Assembly: GCF_000150955.2 (NCBI RefSeq)
Contig: NC_011670.1
Location: forward strand, 525,817 to 589,816
DNA from: Phaeodactylum tricornutum CCAP 1055/1
Taxonomy: Eukaryota > Bacillariophyta > Bacillariophyceae > Surirellales > Neidiaceae
Direction of reading: 5' to 3'
Length of the DNA stretch: 64,000 bases
Shown: in pieces, positions 62,653 to 64,000 of the stretch
How the letters are laid out: each line of letters starts with the position of its first letter
Numbering within the stretch: position 1 is the first letter of the stretch
Program-made: the position numbers and the translations under genes
The notes under the pieces: generated by a model
What the model was told of the DNA's origin: nothing
The model's input: the letters and a program-made list of their open reading frames with translations, nothing else
Databases searched by the model: none

Positions 62653-64000
62653 ATGGACAACAGCGACGGAAAATACCTACTTGGTCAGGATCAGATGCAG
62701 CAGCACTACCTACAATACATGCAAAGCTATGGATATGCATTTCATATGGGGCAACACTGGGGACAGCAGGGGTATGACGGAATGTACCACTCAGTATATC
62801 ATCAAGGGTAAGTCTATTCATCACGTTTCGAGTAGGTACCGTCCCGTTCTCAACTTGCGCTAGGCCTGAGGTGCGCGTCGTGTCAAACAGACGAAAAACG
62901 GCCCACAGGTTCCGGATTCCTGAAGCTGATGGATGCTGCTTTAAATTTTTCGTGCTCTCAACGCAACGAGGGAAAAGACTCGTCTTTGCCGTGGAACTTT
63001 CTCGCACGTAGAACTGCTACTGTACCCCATGTAGAAGGTTTTGCGCGGAACAGCCTATGTGACGCGTGACAACTCCTTCCAAGACTAATAGAAAGGCCCG
63101 ACTGACGACGCTGGCGAGTGAAAGGCGTGCCAAGCGTGTGAGATCCTCTGTTGAACAAGGCGGTCCGTGTGTGTGGACTGGTGGACCTCCCATACTTCTC
63201 TCCCATTCAGCTATCGTCGGGCTCACGGGCATTGTGCTGTTTTTTGCTTTGCTGCAGATATCAGTATCCTTTGCAACCTATGGAAGGCGTTCCGTTGCCG
63301 CCTGGAATACCAGGGCTTGGAGGATCGACGGATCCACTTGAAGCCGTTCTCGGACCTTTTCCCTGCGCGCGGCTCCGGAACCTCCCATATGATGCCGCTC
63401 TGGAAGACATCTTGATTCTTTTTCAAGGGCTCGTGGTGATCGATGTTGTTATTTCTTCCCAGGGGGATGCGTTCGTTATTTTCGCCAACCCCATGGATTT
63501 CCAGATGGCATTGCAACGGTAAGGAAATGAAACGAAATGGATTTGTAAAAGTCGTGTCAAAATTGCCAAAAAGAATTGTCGGCTTAACGCGTCACTCTTT
63601 TGCATGTTGCCAGAAGCGACCGCCAGACGATTGGTCGTCGGTTTGTTGAGATCGTGGCAGCGACTCGCTCGGAGTACTATGATGCCATTGCAAAGGTAAA
63701 AGCCGCATTTGTTGTGAAACTATTGAAGACCGAGTGCTGGATAGCGTCTGGCACTCATTTCTTTCTCTTTTTAGCAACATTTACAGGAGCAGGAAGGCCG
63801 AACTCATCTCTCCTCTAACGCGTCTCGGGTTTCAGGAGAGGATATTCTAGGGGATGATCAGAAGTCTGCAGGGGAATCGGCGTCAGCCATGGCGTCTTTA
63901 TGGGGCGGATCGCAAGGAGGGATGAATTCACTCCCCCCGCAGGGTGGGTACGGAGAAGGAATGCAGCATCATGGACTACTTGGAATGGGACCGCGATTGA
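62653..64000 (+). CDS. hnRNP F/H-type RNA-binding protein (5' part, runs off window)
   Basis: Four exons fit: 62653-62807, 63258-63518, 63614-63695 and 63775 to the window end. Introns are 450, 95 and 79 nt with GTAAGT, GTAAGG and GTAAAA donors and phases 2, 2 and 0; the frame stays open across all joins. Exon 1 is rich in Gln, Tyr, His and Gly, typical of RNA-binding prion-like segments. Exons 2-3 form a quasi-RRM like those of hnRNP F/H and ESRP: CARLRNLPYDAALEDILILF, GDAFVIFANPMDFQMALQ, then DRQTIGRRFVEIVAATRSEY. Exon 4 is Gly/Ser/Met-rich. Such proteins bind G-rich RNA and affect splicing. The first exon is the least certain, because the 450-nt intron is much longer than the others. Confidence 0.75.

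Overview
The window is eukaryotic nuclear DNA, most probably from a pennate diatom and closest in style to Phaeodactylum tricornutum. Genes are compact, intron-poor and lie on both strands. Introns are short GT-AG introns, mostly 67-242 nt. Several proteins begin with an ER signal peptide whose predicted cleavage point is followed by Phe, the diatom bipartite plastid-import signature. Three predicted proteins belong to families I know as expanded in diatoms. The species is inferred from these traits, not from a database match. I see no rRNA, tRNA, CRISPR array or intact mobile element.

Layout. 0.4-9.3 kb (-): one giant gene for the ribosome-biogenesis HEAT-repeat protein UTP20, interrupted by a 67-nt intron. 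9.85-10.9 kb (+): a START/SRPBCC lipid-binding-type protein with a plastid-type presequence. 10.9-13.7 kb: a large non-coding gap. 13.7-17.4 kb (+): two tandem cytochrome P450 genes. 18.0-19.8 kb: a HYPK-like NatA cofactor facing an organellar TsaD/Qri7-type tRNA t6A enzyme. 20.1-25.2 kb: a methionine sulfoxide reductase A with a lumen-type presequence, a DGAT2-family acyltransferase, a double-domain GILT-like thiol reductase and a plastid-type DUF1279/FAM210 membrane protein. 25.8-30.8 kb: a PPR protein, a plastid-type J-domain protein and an FBXO21-like F-box protein. 30.9-35.2 kb: a tentative UVSSA-like protein, a Maf nucleotide pyrophosphatase and RNA polymerase III subunit RPC4. 35.7-41.0 kb: two cathepsin Z paralogues flanking a protein with a diatom-expanded C-terminal domain. 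41.3-43.9 kb (-): two tail-anchored double-PDZ paralogues. 43.9-49.0 kb: mostly non-coding, with one diatom-family gene and a 150-bp tandem duplication. 49-57.4 kb: an AAGAB/p34-like adaptin-binding protein, a DUF6824-type protein, a very long ApaH-like phosphatase and an unrecognised acidic/basic protein. 58.6-61.9 kb (+): a presequence protease (PreP). 62.65-64 kb (+): the 5' part of an hnRNP F/H-type RNA-binding protein that runs off the window.

The genes do not form one pathway; this is an ordinary mixed chromosomal segment. Themes recur: organelle proteins (START, TsaD, MsrA, DUF1279, PPR, DnaJ, Maf, PreP and perhaps the ApaH-like phosphatase), local duplications (P450s, cathepsins, PDZ genes, both GILT domains, a repeat inside the phosphatase), and a short motif, TGACNGTGA on either strand, found at about 19 places, nearly all in presumed promoters. 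That motif and the domain architecture of the ApaH-like phosphatase are the most interesting items here.
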